From positions 10,324 through 74,323 of the forward strand of contig JBJXFG010000106.1 of NCBI GenBank assembly GCA_046154665.1: 64,000 nt of DNA, read 5' to 3'. Shown here in pieces: positions 33,944 through 42,425 of this stretch. Positions within the stretch are counted from its first letter, which is position 1. Each line of letters begins with the position of its first letter. Position numbers and translations under genes: made by a program. Below the pieces are notes generated by a model, which saw only the letters and a list, made by a program, of their open reading frames with translations, was not told where the DNA came from and ran no database searches. The DNA is from JAFLCM01 sp046154665. GTDB lineage: Bacteria > Planctomycetota > Phycisphaerae > Phycisphaerales > UBA1924.

Positions 33944-34050
33944 GGGAAGTGGTCGAGGGGCAGAGACGTCGAGTGGATCGCAATCGCGCTCTCACTCGAC
34001 CACTCGACCACTTGGCCACTCGACCACTTGGCCACTGGACCACTTCCCCC
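33944..34050. repeat. Inverted period-8 repeat element (AGTGGTCG family)
   Basis: Short left arm GGGAAGTGGTCGAGG (33944-33958) plus GTCGAGTGG, then a longer right arm (33991-34050) of CGACCACT / TGGCCACT units ending in CCACTTCCCCC. Same family and inverted arrangement as 6858-7012. It fills the gap between the phosphoesterase gene and the convergent uvrD-type gene. Confidence 0.75.
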
Positions 34051-34082
34051 GAGCCGCTCCCTCGCGGTCGCCTTTCAGTTGC

Positions 34083-36815
34083 TCACCGCGCCGGCTCGAG
34101 CCTTGCGTACTGCAAGACAAGCGTCTTGGGCCCCACATCGCGGAACGAGATGCGGGCCCGCGTGTTCGCCCCGATCCCGGTCACAGCCTCGATGCGCCCC
34201 ACCCCGAACTGCGGGTGGCGCACGAGCGAGCCAACCGGGAACGGCGAACTCGGCGAGTTGCGTCCCGCGAATTCGGTGGTGAACGTGCCGCGGGTCTTGC
34301 CCCAGGTCGGGGTATCCGACGGCGCGGCGTCAGGGTCGAAGGGCTGGTCTTCTTCGTCTTCGTGCCGCGCGCCGAAGGACGACGACTCGTCGGAGAGATC
34401 GGTGAGTGCGACGCCGTCCTTGGGCAGTTCACTGAGGAATCGGCTGGGGATGGTGCGCTCCATCAGCCCGCGCTGGGTGCGGTACTTGGCGCTGGTGATG
34501 ATCAGCTTCTCCATCGCGCGGGTGATGCCGACGAACATCAGGCGGCGCTCTTCCTCCACAGCGGGATCGGAGTCCATGGCACGCATGCTGGGGAGCAGAC
34601 CCTCTTCGAGCCCGATGATCGCCGCCGCGTGGAACTCGAGCCCTTTCGCCGCGTGCAGCGTCATCAGCGTCACCGCACCGCGCTCGGGGTCCACCTTGTC
34701 GGCGTCGGCGACGAGCGAGACGGATTCGAGGTAGGCACGAAGCATGGCGAGCAGCGGCGGGACGAACGGCGCCTTTGGTGCCGCACCGGTCGGCGTGGCG
34801 GAGACTTCCTCGCCGTCGCTGGCGAGATCGGCCAGGAAATCGACCTCGGCATCGTCCTGCGTCTCTCCCGAGGCAGGCTGGAAGCCTGCCCCACCGGAAC
34901 CCACGCGCTCCCCGCTCTTCTCCGCGGCCTCCGCGTTCTCCGCGTTGAACCCGCCCTTCAGTGCTTCCTCGGAAAACACCGGGTCGTTCGCGGCGTCGTA
35001 CTCCTGCTCGAACTCGAGCGCCGACGTCACAACCTCGTCCAGATTGTCGACCTTGTCGGCATCGGCTTCGTCCTTCTCGCCGGCCTTCTTGTAGTGCTCT
35101 TCGAGGCCGGATTCCTTGATGATCTGCGAGACCAGATCGTGGAGCGTCGACGCGAGCTGCGACCCCATGAAGCTGCCGGCGCCGGTCCAACCGTCGACCA
35201 TGCCGACGAACTTCCGCACGGCGTTGACGGCGGCGCTGCCCAGCTCAACACCGCCAAGGCCCGCGTGGGCGCACTGGCGCATCGCCTCGAACAGCGTGAT
35301 CTGGTGTGCGGCGGCGATGGCGTCGAGGCGTTCGATCGCGGCGGGGCCGATCTTGCGGGCGGGTTTGTTGACGATGCGGCGCAGCGACACATCGTCGGCG
35401 GGGTTGGCAACCACGCGCAAGTAGGCGATGGCGTCCTTGACCTCCTCACGCTGGTAGAACGCGGTGCCTCTGGCGATCACATAGGGGATCGACGCGGCGC
35501 GGAGGGCGTCTTCCATCACGCGCGAGAGCGAGTTGTTGCGGTAGAAGACGGCGGTGTCGCGCCAGGATGGGGAGAGACCCGGCGTCTCGGGTGAAGACCC
35601 AGTAAGAGAAGAGTCGGCTCGGAGAGGCGACGCACCGGTGCCGGCGACAACGCCCCGCAGCCACTGCATTACCTCGTGCGCCTCGTGCCGCTCGTCGCGG
35701 CACAGCAGCATGCGCGGCTTCTCGCCGCCGGGCTTCTTCGTGAACAGGTCCTTGTGCTTGCGCTTCTTGTTGTTGCGGATCAGCGTGTCGGCGGCGTGCA
35801 AAATCGGCGCGCGCGAACGGAAGTTCTCGCCCAGCGGGATCACCTTGGCCCCCGCGTAGGTGTCTTCGAAATCGAGAATGTTCGAGATGTCGGCACCACG
35901 CCAGCCGTAGATGGACTGATCGGGGTCGCCGACGACGCAGACATTGGGTTGTCGGTCGGCGCGGTCACGCCCCACGAGCAGCGTCGAGAGAACGAACTGC
36001 ACCTTGTTGGTGTCCTGGTACTCGTCGATCATCAGGTAGCGCCACCGGCCCTGAACCTCCTCGCGGGCCTCGTCGCTCTCCTTGAGCATGCGGACCGTCA
36101 GGACGAGCAAGTCGTCGAAGTCGACAGCGTTGGCGGCACGGAGGGCACGCTCATACGCCTCGTAGACCTTGGCGATGGCGCGGGTGTTGAAGTCGTACGC
36201 CGACGCCGTGAATGCCGCGGCGTCCATCAGGTCGTTCTTGGCGGCGGAGATGTGCGAAAGCACGGTCCGCGGCGGCCAGTTGCTGGTGCTCATCCCCAAG
36301 TCGGTGATCACACGCTTCACGAGCGATGCCTGGTCGTCGCTGTCGTAGATCGTGTAGTCGCCCTTCAAGCCCCAGCCCGGGCGGCCTTCCATGAAACCCG
36401 CATACTTCCGGAGCAGCCGCGCGCACAGCGCGTGAAAGGTGGTGACGGTGAGACCGCGGAGGAGCCTCTCGGCACCGGCCGCCCCACCGCCGCGAGCGGC
36501 GAGCGGGCCCTCGGTGATCAGGTGGTTCACCCGCTCACGCATCTCGCCGGCGGCCTTGTTCGTGAACGTCAGCGCCAGAATCTGCCACGGCGGCACACCC
36601 ATCGACAGCAACCAGGCAACACGGCGCGTAATGACACGCGTCTTCCCGCTCCCCGCCGCCGCCAGCACGAGCACCGGCCCTTCGGTCGTCGTCACCGCCT
36701 TCTTCTGCTGCTCGGTGAGGCCGGCGAGCAACGCCGCCGAGACATCCGCCGAGCCCACGTCGGTCGAGAGCTCGCGGGCGGGCGGGCTGTTCAGGCTGTC
36801 GAGAATCTCGTGCAT
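34083..36815 (-). CDS. UvrD/PcrA-type DNA helicase with repeat-derived inserts
   Basis: Superfamily 1A 3'-5' helicase of repair and replication restart. The ATG at 36815 (MHEILDSLN) was preferred over the in-frame upstream ATG at 36884. Motifs are complete: TEQQKKAV (Q), AAAGSGKT (I), LMIDEYQDTN (II), GDPDQSIYGWRGA (III), VTLMTLHAAKGLEF (V) and RRLMFVGITRAMEKL (VI). The 910 residues exceed the usual ~720-750. Two low-conservation stretches are derived from repeats: GFNAENAEAAEKSGE followed by GSGGAGFQPASGET before the motif V region, and ASPLRADSSLTGSSPETPG after the RDERHEAHEVMQWL block. Both keep the frame and lie in linker positions, so activity is likely retained. Confidence 0.95.
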   Translation of the reverse strand: MHEILDSLNSPPARELSTDVGSADVSAALLAGLTEQQKKAVTTTEGPVLVLAAAGSGKTRVITRRVAWLLSMGVPPWQILALTFTNKAAGEMRERVNHLITEGPLAARGGGAAGAERLLRGLTVTTFHALCARLLRKYAGFMEGRPGWGLKGDYTIYDSDDQASLVKRVITDLGMSTSNWPPRTVLSHISAAKNDLMDAAAFTASAYDFNTRAIAKVYEAYERALRAANAVDFDDLLVLTVRMLKESDEAREEVQGRWRYLMIDEYQDTNKVQFVLSTLLVGRDRADRQPNVCVVGDPDQSIYGWRGADISNILDFEDTYAGAKVIPLGENFRSRAPILHAADTLIRNNKKRKHKDLFTKKPGGEKPRMLLCRDERHEAHEVMQWLRGVVAGTGASPLRADSSLTGSSPETPGLSPSWRDTAVFYRNNSLSRVMEDALRAASIPYVIARGTAFYQREEVKDAIAYLRVVANPADDVSLRRIVNKPARKIGPAAIERLDAIAAAHQITLFEAMRQCAHAGLGGVELGSAAVNAVRKFVGMVDGWTGAGSFMGSQLASTLHDLVSQIIKESGLEEHYKKAGEKDEADADKVDNLDEVVTSALEFEQEYDAANDPVFSEEALKGGFNAENAEAAEKSGERVGSGGAGFQPASGETQDDAEVDFLADLASDGEEVSATPTGAAPKAPFVPPLLAMLRAYLESVSLVADADKVDPERGAVTLMTLHAAKGLEFHAAAIIGLEEGLLPSMRAMDSDPAVEEERRLMFVGITRAMEKLIITSAKYRTQRGLMERTIPSRFLSELPKDGVALTDLSDESSSFGARHEDEEDQPFDPDAAPSDTPTWGKTRGTFTTEFAGRNSPSSPFPVGSLVRHPQFGVGRIEAVTGIGANTRARISFRDVGPKTLVLQYARLEPAR
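34872..34890. repeat. Perfect 8-3-8 hairpin in the uvrD-type gene
   Basis: GGCAGGCT-GGA-AGCCTGCC, encoding AGFQPAS on the minus strand. Flanked 27 bp away by the period-9 GCGGAG array at 34917-34950. Confidence 0.9.
34917..34950. repeat. Single arm of the period-9 GCGGAG array in the uvrD-type gene
   Basis: On the coding strand GTTCAACGCGGAGAACGCGG continues with GCGGAG units, encoding FNAENAEAAEK. The same unit flanks the GxxExxY gene and the empty cassette at 54197-54391. Confidence 0.85.
35613..35636. repeat. Copy of the purA hairpin in the uvrD-type gene
   Basis: Matches the right arm of the purA element at 22 of 24 positions (GTCGGCTC-GGA-GAGGCGAC core, one stem mismatch). It encodes SPLRADS. 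Confidence 0.85.
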
Positions 36816-36886
36816 GTGGGGTGGCGTGGCGGTGCGAAGGATCAGCGTAGCGGGGAGGCACGCTGGGGGCTGGCGCTCAGCCATCT

Positions 36887-36909
36887 TGCACGAGCCCGCG
36901 AGCGGGCTT
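36887..36909. repeat. Short hairpin upstream of the HAAO gene
   Basis: AGCCCGC-GA-GCGGGCT within ACGAGCCCGCGAGCGGGCTT, 12 bp before the dioxygenase start. It could be a divergent repeat of the hairpin class or a leader stem; no T-run follows. Confidence 0.6.
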
Positions 36910-36920
36910 CTACTACCGGG

Positions 36921-37505
36921 ATGGACACCTCAACCGCCGCCGTGCTGCCGCCGCTAAATCTGGAAAAGTGGGTCCGCGCCAACGCGAAGCACCTCAAGCC
37001 GCCGGTGAGCAACAAGCAGCTCTTCACCGGCTCTGACGACGTGATCGTGTTCGTCTCCGGCGGGCCGAACACACGCAACGACTTCCATGTCAACCCGACC
37101 GAAGAACTGTTCTACCAGCTGAAAGGCGACATCGCGGTGCGGATCCGTCCGCTCGACGGATCGAAGCCGCGCGAGGTGGTGATCAAGGAGGGCGAGCTCT
37201 TCCTGCTACCCCGGTGGGTCCCGCACCGCCCGCAGCGACCGGCGGGGACGGTGGGGCTCATCGTCGAGTTCCCGCGCCCCCGCGGCCAGAAGGACGGGCT
37301 CCGCTGGTACTGCCCCGAGTGCGACACGCTTGTTCACGAAGCACGGTGGCGGCTCAAGAAGATCGACGAAGACCTCAAGACCATCATGCACGCGTTCTGG
37401 GGCGGGCCGGAGAAGCGGAGAACATGCAAGGGCTGCGGGTATGTGATCCAGCAGGCGGGTGCGATCAAGCTGTCGGGCGGGAAGGTGCGCGCGGCGCGGG
37501 CGTGA
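36921..37505 (+). CDS. 3-hydroxyanthranilate 3,4-dioxygenase
   Basis: 194-residue cupin that opens the ring of 3-hydroxyanthranilate in the kynurenine pathway from tryptophan. Iron ligands are visible as H56 and E62 (FHVNPTEELFY) and H102 (WVPHRPQRP). The C-terminal rubredoxin-like site typical of bacterial members is complete: C131/C134 (CPEC) and C169/C172 (CKGC). Also conserved are the substrate-contact SGGPNTRNDFH and a GELFLLP strand. The product, ACMS, is the substrate of the decarboxylase encoded 1.3 kb downstream on the same strand, so both probably serve tryptophan or anthranilate breakdown; without the decarboxylase the product would cyclise to quinolinate for NAD. Confidence 0.95.
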   Translation: MDTSTAAVLPPLNLEKWVRANAKHLKPPVSNKQLFTGSDDVIVFVSGGPNTRNDFHVNPTEELFYQLKGDIAVRIRPLDGSKPREVVIKEGELFLLPRWVPHRPQRPAGTVGLIVEFPRPRGQKDGLRWYCPECDTLVHEARWRLKKIDEDLKTIMHAFWGGPEKRRTCKGCGYVIQQAGAIKLSGGKVRAARA

Positions 37506-37599
37506 GGCAGCAGTGCGAGCGGAGCGCCTGATGTTGAGCACAGAACGGACGTCGCCAAGTCTGTCACGTCCCGACTCGCACCGCCACGACCGCGTCACA

Positions 37600-38646
37600 T
37601 TAAGGACAAAGCTGACCGAAGCGACCGAGGAAGAAAATCAGGTCGTGCGAATCGACTTGACCGTCGCCGTCAAAGTCCGCACGGGCCTGCGGCGTGCCCG
37701 GCTGTGGTGCCGAACCGAACCGGGAAAGAAAGTATGTCAGGTCCGGCGTGGCCACCGCGCCGTCGACGTCGAAGTCCGCCCGGCACGCTGGCGGCGGCGG
37801 CAGCGCCACCGCGATGTCGAGCATCTGCACGCCCGTGAACACCCCAATCTCCGTGAAGCGGCCCGTGGCGAGATCGACCGACGCAAACGCCTCGACGCCC
37901 AGGCGGGTATACGAGGCATACGCCGCGCCGCTCTCCGCCGAGATGTCGAATCCGACGCCCGCGTCAATCACGACGACACCCGAACTGCCGACGGAGTTCC
38001 ACACGCCCGTCTCGGGGGGCGGCGAACCGCCCGGCCCTCCCTGGATCGCCACGATGTCCAGCGTGAAGTCGTACGCGTAGAGCGTGGTACTAAGCGCGCC
38101 CGGTGCGTTGTTTGTATGCGCGACGTCGGCGGCGAAAGGGACCGAGCCCGAGTTGGTGTCGCCGGGAGCCCACGCGAGCGGTTGATCGAACGCCGCCGCG
38201 CCGGTGTCGGGGTCGATGCGGACGTTGTAGCCGCTGCCCGTGACCAGACGGATTTCATCGGTGACGGGATTGAAATCCATCGAGAGCCGTGCGTACGGAT
38301 CGTCTGGGAACGTGAAGCCGGGCCCGACCGGCGTCAGAGCAGCGGTGCCCGGATCGAGCCGGTACAACTGCGCCCGCGCGTCGTCGTTGCTGACCGCGTA
38401 GAGCGCGCCGGTCGAGGGCCTGAAGTCGATGCCGCGCACGCCGTGGCGGAGCGGCACCCCGACCAGCGGCCCAACCACCGTGAGCGCGTTCGGGCTCGAC
38501 GACTCGAACTTCACCAGCGAGAGGCCGGCGAACGCACCCGTGATGCCGTAGATGGTCTCCGCGTTGGCGGGGAGGCAGACCAGAGCCGGGATGAGCGCGG
38601 CCAACCGCGTCGCTGCGGAGAGAGCGGGAAAGTCACCAGTGGACAT
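37600..38646 (-). CDS. Secreted DUF4394-like protein with dockerin-like C terminus
   Basis: 348 residues. The ATG at 38646 is preceded by AAAGGAA and opens a signal peptide (LAALIPALVCLPANAE). The middle ~240 residues are a beta-propeller-like DUF4394 domain (GVRGIDFRPSTGALYAVSND, DFNPVTDEIRLVTGSGYNVR). The C-terminal ~70 residues hold two calcium-binding, dockerin-like repeats (RADFDVDGAVATPDLTYFLS and RADFDGDGQVDSHDLIFFLG) ending in GRFGQLCP. The same ending appears in the 138-residue protein at 60078. It lies on the opposite strand between two kynurenine-pathway genes, with no apparent functional link. Confidence 0.82.
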   Translation of the reverse strand: MSTGDFPALSAATRLAALIPALVCLPANAETIYGITGAFAGLSLVKFESSSPNALTVVGPLVGVPLRHGVRGIDFRPSTGALYAVSNDDARAQLYRLDPGTAALTPVGPGFTFPDDPYARLSMDFNPVTDEIRLVTGSGYNVRIDPDTGAAAFDQPLAWAPGDTNSGSVPFAADVAHTNNAPGALSTTLYAYDFTLDIVAIQGGPGGSPPPETGVWNSVGSSGVVVIDAGVGFDISAESGAAYASYTRLGVEAFASVDLATGRFTEIGVFTGVQMLDIAVALPPPPACRADFDVDGAVATPDLTYFLSRFGSAPQPGTPQARADFDGDGQVDSHDLIFFLGRFGQLCP

Positions 38647-38847
38647 GGGTTGTTCCTTTCTGCCAAGACCCGCGTCGATCGCTCCGCATCCGTGCGGGAT
38701 ATCGCGCGGCGGAGTAACGTACGGATCGCGGCGCGATGTTCCAGGCCCGCACGCGGACCAACGCGAGAATTCCCGAAAACACCAGGCGGAGTTCCGCCAA
38801 TGGCTGACATGGCGCAGCGTGAGCGGCGCCGCAAGAGTGAGGCACGC

Positions 38848-39888
38848 ATGCTCGATCTGCACACGCACATCCTGCCCCCCCCAGATCGGTGGCCGAAGTG
38901 GGCCGAACGGTTCAATGAACAGGGTTGGGTTTCACTCGAGCAGCACAAGCCGTGCTGCGCTCGGATGTGGCGCGACGGCAAGGTATTCCGCGAGATCCAG
39001 TCAAACTGCTGGGACGCGACGGTGCGCATAAAAGAGTGCGACGCGTGCCGCGTGCGCGTGCAGGCGCTCAGCACCGTGCCGGTGATGTTCGGCTACGCCG
39101 CGAAGGCCGCCCACACACTCGATGTCGCGCGGTGGCTGAACGATCACATCGCCGAGGTGGTGGCGGCGTACCCGACGCGCTTTGTCGGCCTCGGCACCGT
39201 CCCGCTCCAGGACCCGCTGCTCGCCATCAACGAACTCGATCGGTGCATGAGCACACTCAACATGCGCGGCGTCCAGATCGGCTCGCACGTCAACCGCTGG
39301 AACCTCGACGCCCCCGAGCTCTTCCCGTTCTTCCAGCGCTGCGAGAAACTCGGCGCGGCGGTGTTCGTGCACCCGTGGGACATGCTCGGCTCAGCGGAGA
39401 TGCCCGACTACTGGATGCCCTGGCTGGTGGGGATGCCGGCGGAGACATGCCGCGCGGTCGTCAGCGTGCTGATGGGAGGCGTGCTCGATCGACTCCCTCG
39501 GCTCCGCCTGTGCTTCGCTCACGGCGGCGGCTCGTTCCCCGGCACCATCGGCCGCATCGACCACGGCTTCCACGCACGACCGGACCTGTGCCAGACGAAG
39601 ACCAAGCACTCGCCCCGCGACTTCCTGCGCGATGAAAAGACGAACCGCCCCGCCGCCTTCTACGTGGATTCATTGGTGCATGACGCGTGGGCGCTGCGCG
39701 GCTTGCTGCGCCTGCTCGGGGCCGAACGGGTGGCCCTCGGCACCGACTACCCCTTCCCTCTCGGCGAGATCACCCCCGGCGAACTCATCGCCTCGATGCA
39801 AGACCTCGACGACGCGACACGCCAGCGGCTGCTTTGGGAAACCGGGTGGGAGTTCCTCGGCGGCACGCTGCCTCACTCACCCCAGTGA
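38848..39888 (+). CDS. 2-amino-3-carboxymuconate-6-semialdehyde decarboxylase (ACMSD)
   Basis: 346-residue amidohydrolase-fold decarboxylase that removes CO2 from ACMS, diverting tryptophan breakdown away from quinolinate. Zinc ligands: H5 and H7 (LDLHTHILPPP), His in VFVHPWDMLG and Asp in ALGTDYPFPLGE; FAHGGGSFPGT is the conserved active-site His/Gly segment. The start at 38848 (MLDLHTH) resembles known ACMSD N termini; an in-frame ATG at 38800 with GGCGGAG upstream would add 16 basic residues. The 3' end overlaps the convergent psuG by 16 bp. It works with the dioxygenase at 36921. Confidence 0.95.
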   Translation: MLDLHTHILPPPDRWPKWAERFNEQGWVSLEQHKPCCARMWRDGKVFREIQSNCWDATVRIKECDACRVRVQALSTVPVMFGYAAKAAHTLDVARWLNDHIAEVVAAYPTRFVGLGTVPLQDPLLAINELDRCMSTLNMRGVQIGSHVNRWNLDAPELFPFFQRCEKLGAAVFVHPWDMLGSAEMPDYWMPWLVGMPAETCRAVVSVLMGGVLDRLPRLRLCFAHGGGSFPGTIGRIDHGFHARPDLCQTKTKHSPRDFLRDEKTNRPAAFYVDSLVHDAWALRGLLRLLGAERVALGTDYPFPLGEITPGELIASMQDLDDATRQRLLWETGWEFLGGTLPHSPQ

Positions 39889-40757
39889 GCCGCGATCCCC
39901 GCCGCCAGCCGCACATTCGACCGCACCAGCGCCAAGTTGGCACGCAGTGTCGCACCGCCCGATGCTCGGTGAAGTTCGGCCAGCAGGGCCGGCGTAACAT
40001 CGCGCCCGGAGACCTCCGCATCAGCCACGGCACGCTCAGCCTCGCGCAGCCAAGCGCCCCAGCGGCCCTCGTCGATCTCATCGGCCTCGGGGATCGGGTT
40101 GCACACCAGCACGGCCCGGCCCGTTCGCTTGGTCTCGAACGCGAGAAACGCCGCCAGCTCACGCTCGTCGTCGAAGCGTGCGTCGAGCTTCGCCCCGCTC
40201 GAGCGCATATAGAACGCCGGGAACTGGTCGGTGCGGAACCCCACACACGGCACGCCGACGGTCTCGAGCATCTCGCGGGTCGACTCGATGTCGAGCAGCG
40301 ACTTCACACCGCTGGCGACCACGGCCATCGGAATTCTCGTCAGCGCGACGAGGTCCGAAGAAACATCCCACGCATTGCCGAAGTTCTTGTGGGCCCCGCC
40401 CAGACCTCCCGTGGCGAACACCCGCACGCCAGCCGCGGAGGCGAGTTCCATCGTGGTGCTCACGGTGGTCGCCCCGTGCGACCGCGCGTACAGCAGCAGC
40501 CCCAGATTCGCCGTATTCGCCTTCGGAACATGCCACGCCGTGAGCAGGTCCGCCAGTTCCTCCTCGTTCAACCCGACGATCGGCACGCCAGCGAGCAGCG
40601 CCACCAGCAGTGGCGTGACACCGCGCTCGGCGCACAGGCTTCGCAGCTCGCGGTCCAAGGCGGGCGCTTCGCCCTTGGGGATGCCGTGGAGCAGCAGCGT
40701 GGATTCGAGTGCCACGGCACGGTGCGGGCTGGTTCCGGCTCGGCTGACGGGGTGCAT
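39873..40757 (-). CDS. psuG: Pseudouridine-5'-phosphate glycosidase
   Basis: 294 residues. Splits pseudouridine 5'-phosphate into uracil and ribose 5-phosphate (the C-C glycosidic bond) to recycle this modified nucleoside. Family hallmarks: VALESTLLLHGIPKG near the N terminus, the HGATTVSTTMELASAAGV and FATGGLGGAHKNF blocks, VVASGVKSLLDIESTREMLET with the conserved Lys, and NPIPEADEID near the end. The partner kinase psuK is not adjacent. It appears complete and cytoplasmic. Confidence 0.95.
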   Translation of the reverse strand: MHPVSRAGTSPHRAVALESTLLLHGIPKGEAPALDRELRSLCAERGVTPLLVALLAGVPIVGLNEEELADLLTAWHVPKANTANLGLLLYARSHGATTVSTTMELASAAGVRVFATGGLGGAHKNFGNAWDVSSDLVALTRIPMAVVASGVKSLLDIESTREMLETVGVPCVGFRTDQFPAFYMRSSGAKLDARFDDERELAAFLAFETKRTGRAVLVCNPIPEADEIDEGRWGAWLREAERAVADAEVSGRDVTPALLAELHRASGGATLRANLALVRSNVRLAAGIAAHWGE

Positions 40758-40803
40758 GGCGGTAGGATAGGTGTTCGCCCCGCGGGAAGAGCCCCGCGTC
40801 GGC

Positions 40804-40876
40804 GGGCGCGTAGCTCAACGGCCAGAGCATTCGCCTTACACGCGAAGGGTTCCCGGTTCGAATCCGGGCGCGCCCA
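40804..40876 (+). tRNA. tRNA-Val (anticodon UAC)
   Basis: 73 nt. Acceptor stem GGGCGCG / CGCGCCC with discriminator A, D-arm GCTC...GAGC, anticodon stem TTCGC/GCGAA enclosing CTTACAC (anticodon TAC), and T-arm CCCGG-TTCGAAT-CCGGG. CCA is not encoded. It lies 46 bp from the psuG start on the opposite strand and 86 bp before waaA. Confidence 0.97.
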
Positions 40877-40887
40877 CTTGTTGGGAA

Positions 40888-40914
40888 GGCATCGAGGCGG
40901 CATCGCATCGATGC
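40888..40914. repeat. Short GCATCGA hairpin
   Basis: GCATCGAGGCG followed by TCGATGC forms a 7-bp stem. The sequence closely resembles the stronger hairpin at 44884-44917 and both continue with CATCAAG shortly after. It lies between tRNA-Val and waaA. Confidence 0.55.
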
Positions 40915-40962
40915 ATCAAGTCGGAGTGAATCAAGCTTGAAACTGGGCCCAGCAACCACCGC

Positions 40963-42255
40963 ATGAGTCTGGCACTTGACGCGATTTATGGGGTTGTGGC
41001 GGTCGCGACAGCGCCGTGGTGGATGCGCAAAGCACGCGGGGGATGGCGCGAACGCTTCGGGCATGTCGAATCGCTGCCGCAGACGCCGACAGGGAAGAAG
41101 CGGCTCCTGCTCCACACCGTCTCGGTGGGCGAGACCAATCTCGTGCGCCCGCTGGTGGAGATGCTGACATCGCCGCCCCACGCCGCCACCATCGACCTCG
41201 TCATCAGCGCTACCACCGACACGGGCCTCGCCCGTGCCCGCGAGCTGTACGCCACCAAGGCGCACGTCACGCGATATCCGCTGGATGCATCGTGGAGTGT
41301 GCGCCGGTTTCTCGACGCCGTGCGCCCCGACGCCGTCGCGCTCACCGAGCTCGAGCTGTGGCCCAACTTCGCCACGCAGTGCGATCATCGCGGCATTCCG
41401 ATGAGTGTCATCAACGGCCGGCTGAGCGAGCGATCGTTCAAACGTTACCGCTGGATACGGTGGTACCTCGGCGGAGCATTCGCGCAGCTTCGCTTCGCCG
41501 CGGCACAAGACGAGGCCTACTGCGCCCGCTTCGTCGCCATGGGTGTACCGCATGACCGTTGCACCGTCGCGGGCACGATGAAGTGGGACGCCGCCCACGT
41601 CGGCGACACGGTGCCCGGCGCGGACCAACTGGCCGCCGAGATGGGCATCGACCGCACGCGCCCGCTCATCGTGGCGGGATCGACCGCGCCCGACGAGCAC
41701 GAACTCCTCCACCGCGCGTGCCCGGACGGCGTGCAACTGCTGTGCGCGCCCCGGCGTCCCGAGTGGTTTGACGCCGCCGCGGGAGCGCTGAGCACGCCGA
41801 ACGCCGGTAGCCCAGCAGCGCCGCCCGCCGCATCGTGCGTACGCCGCTCGCGCCCCGGCATCGGTGACCCCGCACGCCGCAGATTCGTCCTCGACACCAT
41901 CGGCGAACTCCGAATGGCCTACGCCCTCGCCGACGTCGTCGTCGTCGGACGCTCCTTCGGCACGCTCTACGGCTCGGACCCCATGGAGCCCGCGGCCCTC
42001 GGCAAGCCGGTGGTCATCGGCCCCAGCGTCGCGGACTTCGCCGCGACCGTCGGCGCGATGAAGCGCGACGGCGCAATCATCCAGACCACCCGCGACGCCC
42101 TCGCCGCCGAGCTCGCTTCGTTGTGCGTTGACGCACCACGCCGCGCCGAACTCGCCGAGCGGGCCCGCGCGTGTGTGCTCGCCCATCAAGGGGCCACGCG
42201 AAGGCACCTCGATCTCCTGCTGAAGATGCTCCGAGAAAACGAGCCTAGAGCGTAA
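40963..42255 (+). CDS. waaA: 3-deoxy-D-manno-octulosonic acid transferase
   Basis: 430-residue GT-B glycosyltransferase adding Kdo from CMP-Kdo to lipid A precursors at the inner membrane. The N-terminal hydrophobic stretch IYGVVAVATAPWWM anchors it. Conserved features are LLLHTVSVGETNLVRPLV with the general-base Glu, the AVALTELELWPNF block, NGRLSERSFKRYR, and the C-terminal VGRSFGTLYGSDPMEPAALG CMP-Kdo site. A Pro/Ala-rich stretch near residues 270-295 is longer than usual. Its presence indicates an LPS-type outer membrane in this organism. Confidence 0.94.
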   Translation: MSLALDAIYGVVAVATAPWWMRKARGGWRERFGHVESLPQTPTGKKRLLLHTVSVGETNLVRPLVEMLTSPPHAATIDLVISATTDTGLARARELYATKAHVTRYPLDASWSVRRFLDAVRPDAVALTELELWPNFATQCDHRGIPMSVINGRLSERSFKRYRWIRWYLGGAFAQLRFAAAQDEAYCARFVAMGVPHDRCTVAGTMKWDAAHVGDTVPGADQLAAEMGIDRTRPLIVAGSTAPDEHELLHRACPDGVQLLCAPRRPEWFDAAAGALSTPNAGSPAAPPAASCVRRSRPGIGDPARRRFVLDTIGELRMAYALADVVVVGRSFGTLYGSDPMEPAALGKPVVIGPSVADFAATVGAMKRDGAIIQTTRDALAAELASLCVDAPRRAELAERARACVLAHQGATRRHLDLLLKMLRENEPRA

Positions 42256-42425
42256 GCCAGTGAGCTGAGGACCGCAGATGTTTCACCGGCGCGGGCGGCC
42301 GTCACCGACACGCCAAACTCGCCGTTCATGTGCTTCATGGACGCAGCAATAATGCCCTCCCGATTCCCCTGCCCCGCCCCCGCCCCTGCGCCCACCACTC
42401 CTCACCACCGACGCCGGAGACTTGG

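Noticed and set aside
37459..38847. Long upstream extension of the ACMSD frame
   Set aside because: It runs antisense through the DUF4394-like gene with Arg/His-rich composition typical of shadow frames.
40159..42207. 682-residue minus-strand frame
   Set aside because: It spans tRNA-Val and antisense waaA and mixes frames; not a gene.
42330..42425. ATG start for proB at 42330
   Set aside because: It would add a low-complexity leader; the TTG at 42426 has a GGAGA ribosome binding site and gives the family length.
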